From: Solirubrobacteraceae bacterium
Lineage (GTDB): Bacteria > Actinomycetota > Thermoleophilia > Solirubrobacterales > Solirubrobacteraceae
Direction of reading: 5' to 3'
NCBI GenBank assembly: GCA_030038955.1
Contig: JASHQV010000340.1
Location: forward strand, 1 to 5,934
Length of the DNA stretch: 5,934 nt
A program made the translations under genes and the position numbers. A model generated the notes under the pieces. It was not told the origin of the DNA. It saw only the letters and a program-made list of their open reading frames with translations, and ran no database searches. Positions 5,051 through 5,934 of this stretch are shown here, in pieces (position 1 is the first letter of the stretch; every line of letters starts with the position of its first letter).

Positions 5051-5934
5051 ATGAGCGCCGGCGCACCCACTGAGTCAGCCCTGCGCGGCGGGATCGACCT
5101 CGGCGGCACCAAGATCGAGGCGATCGTGGTCGGCGACGACAACGAAGTGGTGGGGTCAGCCCGCTGTCCCACGCCGACTGATGGAGCCCCGGACGACGTG
5201 GCCGCGCAGATGGTCAAGGCGATGGATGACGCCGCCGCGGCCGCCAACACCAGCAGCCACGCGCTGGCCGGCATCGGCGTTGGCTCCCCGGGCACGGTCG
5301 ACACAGCCACGGGGACGGTCGCGGATGCCCGCAACCTGCCCGGCTGGACCGGCGCGTTCGCGCTCGGCCCGGCGCTGGCCGAGCGTCTTGGCACGCGCGT
5401 GGTCGTCGGCAACGACGTCCAGGTGGCCACCGATGCGGAGTTCCGCCTCGGCGCCGGCAGGCCGTACGAGTCGCTGCTCGGCGTCTTCTGGGGCACCGGC
5501 GTCGGCGGTGGCATCGTCCTCGACGGCCGCCTCTGGCACGGCCGCGGCGGCGCCGGCGAGATCGGGCACATGGTGGTCAAGCGCGGCGGGCGCCGCTGCG
5601 GCTGCGGCAACCGCGGCTGCATGGAGGCGTATGCGGGGCGCGCGTCGATGGAGCGCCGCGCCCGCAAGCTCGTCAGGCACGGGCGCGTGACGAAGCTGTT
5701 CGAGATCATGGAGCACCGGGGCCGCCCGCGGCTCACCAGCTCCGTCTGGGCACGCGCCCTGGAGCACGACGACGAGCTCGCGACGCAGCTGGTCACCGAG
5801 GCCGTGGAGGCGCTCGGCGCCGGCATCGCCTCCGCGGTCAACCTGCTCGACGTCCCGGCGGTGATCATCGGCGGCGGCCTCGGCGTGCGCTTCGGGGAGC
5901 CGTACGTGCGGCGGATCGAGAAGGCGATGCAGCC
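5051..5934 (+). CDS. ROK-family sugar kinase (glucokinase-like), 3' end outside window
   Basis: This is an ATP-dependent sugar kinase of the ROK family, probably phosphorylating glucose or a related hexose in the cytoplasm. The 294 codons seen run off the window; ROK kinases are usually about 300-320 residues, so only a short tail is missing. The phosphate loop DLGGTK is at 16-21, the sugar-binding GSPGTVD at 78-84, GND with the candidate catalytic Asp122 at 120-122, and GTGVGGG at 148-154. The ROK zinc signature is complete: EIGH with His173, then CGCGNRGC with Cys183, Cys185 and Cys190, followed by MEAYAGRAS. IIGGGLG at 272-278 begins the C-terminal nucleotide site. A basic/helical stretch at 200-240 looks longer than in many glucokinases. 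The ATG at 5051 lies just before the first strand; an ATG at 5043 is out of frame. It has no N-terminal HTH, so it is a kinase and not a ROK repressor. N-acetylglucosamine or mannose kinase activity is possible. Confidence 0.9.
   Translation, partial: MSAGAPTESALRGGIDLGGTKIEAIVVGDDNEVVGSARCPTPTDGAPDDVAAQMVKAMDDAAAAANTSSHALAGIGVGSPGTVDTATGTVADARNLPGWTGAFALGPALAERLGTRVVVGNDVQVATDAEFRLGAGRPYESLLGVFWGTGVGGGIVLDGRLWHGRGGAGEIGHMVVKRGGRRCGCGNRGCMEAYAGRASMERRARKLVRHGRVTKLFEIMEHRGRPRLTSSVWARALEHDDELATQLVTEAVEALGAGIASAVNLLDVPAVIIGGGLGVRFGEPYVRRIEKAMQ

Noticed and set aside
4761..5054. Small + strand frame of 97 residues crossing the inverted repeat
   Set aside because: It starts inside the paralog in another frame, and its middle is just the translated hairpin; there is no ribosome binding site or family match.
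3643..5868. Long 741-residue antisense open frame
   Set aside because: It is the mirror of two well-supported + strand genes and runs through the intergenic inverted repeat. Its composition is typical of GC-rich shadow frames and shows no recognisable domain.
1..5934. CRISPR arrays, tRNA/rRNA genes, insertion sequences or phage attachment sites
   Set aside because: No regularly spaced repeats, tRNA-like cloverleaf, transposase motifs or terminal repeats were seen apart from the single hairpin at 4943-4993.

Overview
The window is GC-rich, and every gene reads on the + strand in tightly packed order. The composition, the actinobacterial-type AhcY (with the insertion typical of that group) and the GDP-mannose-type gene neighbourhood suggest an actinobacterium. 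Thermoleophilia/Solirubrobacterales or a relative is my best guess, but this is inference from gene style and not a database match.

Layout: (1) 1-140 is the 3' end of a nucleotide-sugar pyrophosphorylase, probably mannose-1-phosphate guanylyltransferase-like, ending in left-handed beta-helix hexads. (2) 137-1195 is a bifunctional phosphoglucose/phosphomannose isomerase with a TTG start that overlaps the previous stop. (3) 1195-1659 is a CENP-V/GFA-family zinc protein with a one-base overlap. (4) 1660-1748 is a short gap with a promoter-like element. (5) 1749-2099 is a very short MerR-family regulator. (6) 2100-2170 is a leader with potential RNA structure. (7) 2171-3649 is ahcY, a complete long-form S-adenosylhomocysteine hydrolase. 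(8) About 3646-4926 is a second, short-form (archaeal/Thermotoga-type) AdoHcy-hydrolase-like protein. It has no ordinary start codon near its true N-terminus and has substitutions at two canonical catalytic positions. (9) 4927-5050 is an intergenic gap with a perfect 24-bp inverted repeat around a 3-base loop. (10) 5051 to the end is a ROK-family sugar kinase cut off by the window.

Genes 1-2 fit hexose-phosphate to GDP-sugar metabolism. The MerR-ahcY-ahcY-like block fits the methyl cycle: removal of S-adenosylhomocysteine and recycling of homocysteine, possibly under local control. The hairpin probably marks the end of the ahcY transcription unit, and the ROK kinase starts a new sugar-related unit.

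The most unusual element is the tandem pair of an intact AhcY and a divergent short-form paralog. The paralog keeps the NAD-binding fold and several active-site residues, but carries Glu and Asn where the family has the catalytic Lys and Asp. It may be a pseudoenzyme or partner subunit (loosely parallel to animal AHCYL/IRBIT proteins), or an enzyme with a shifted substrate.
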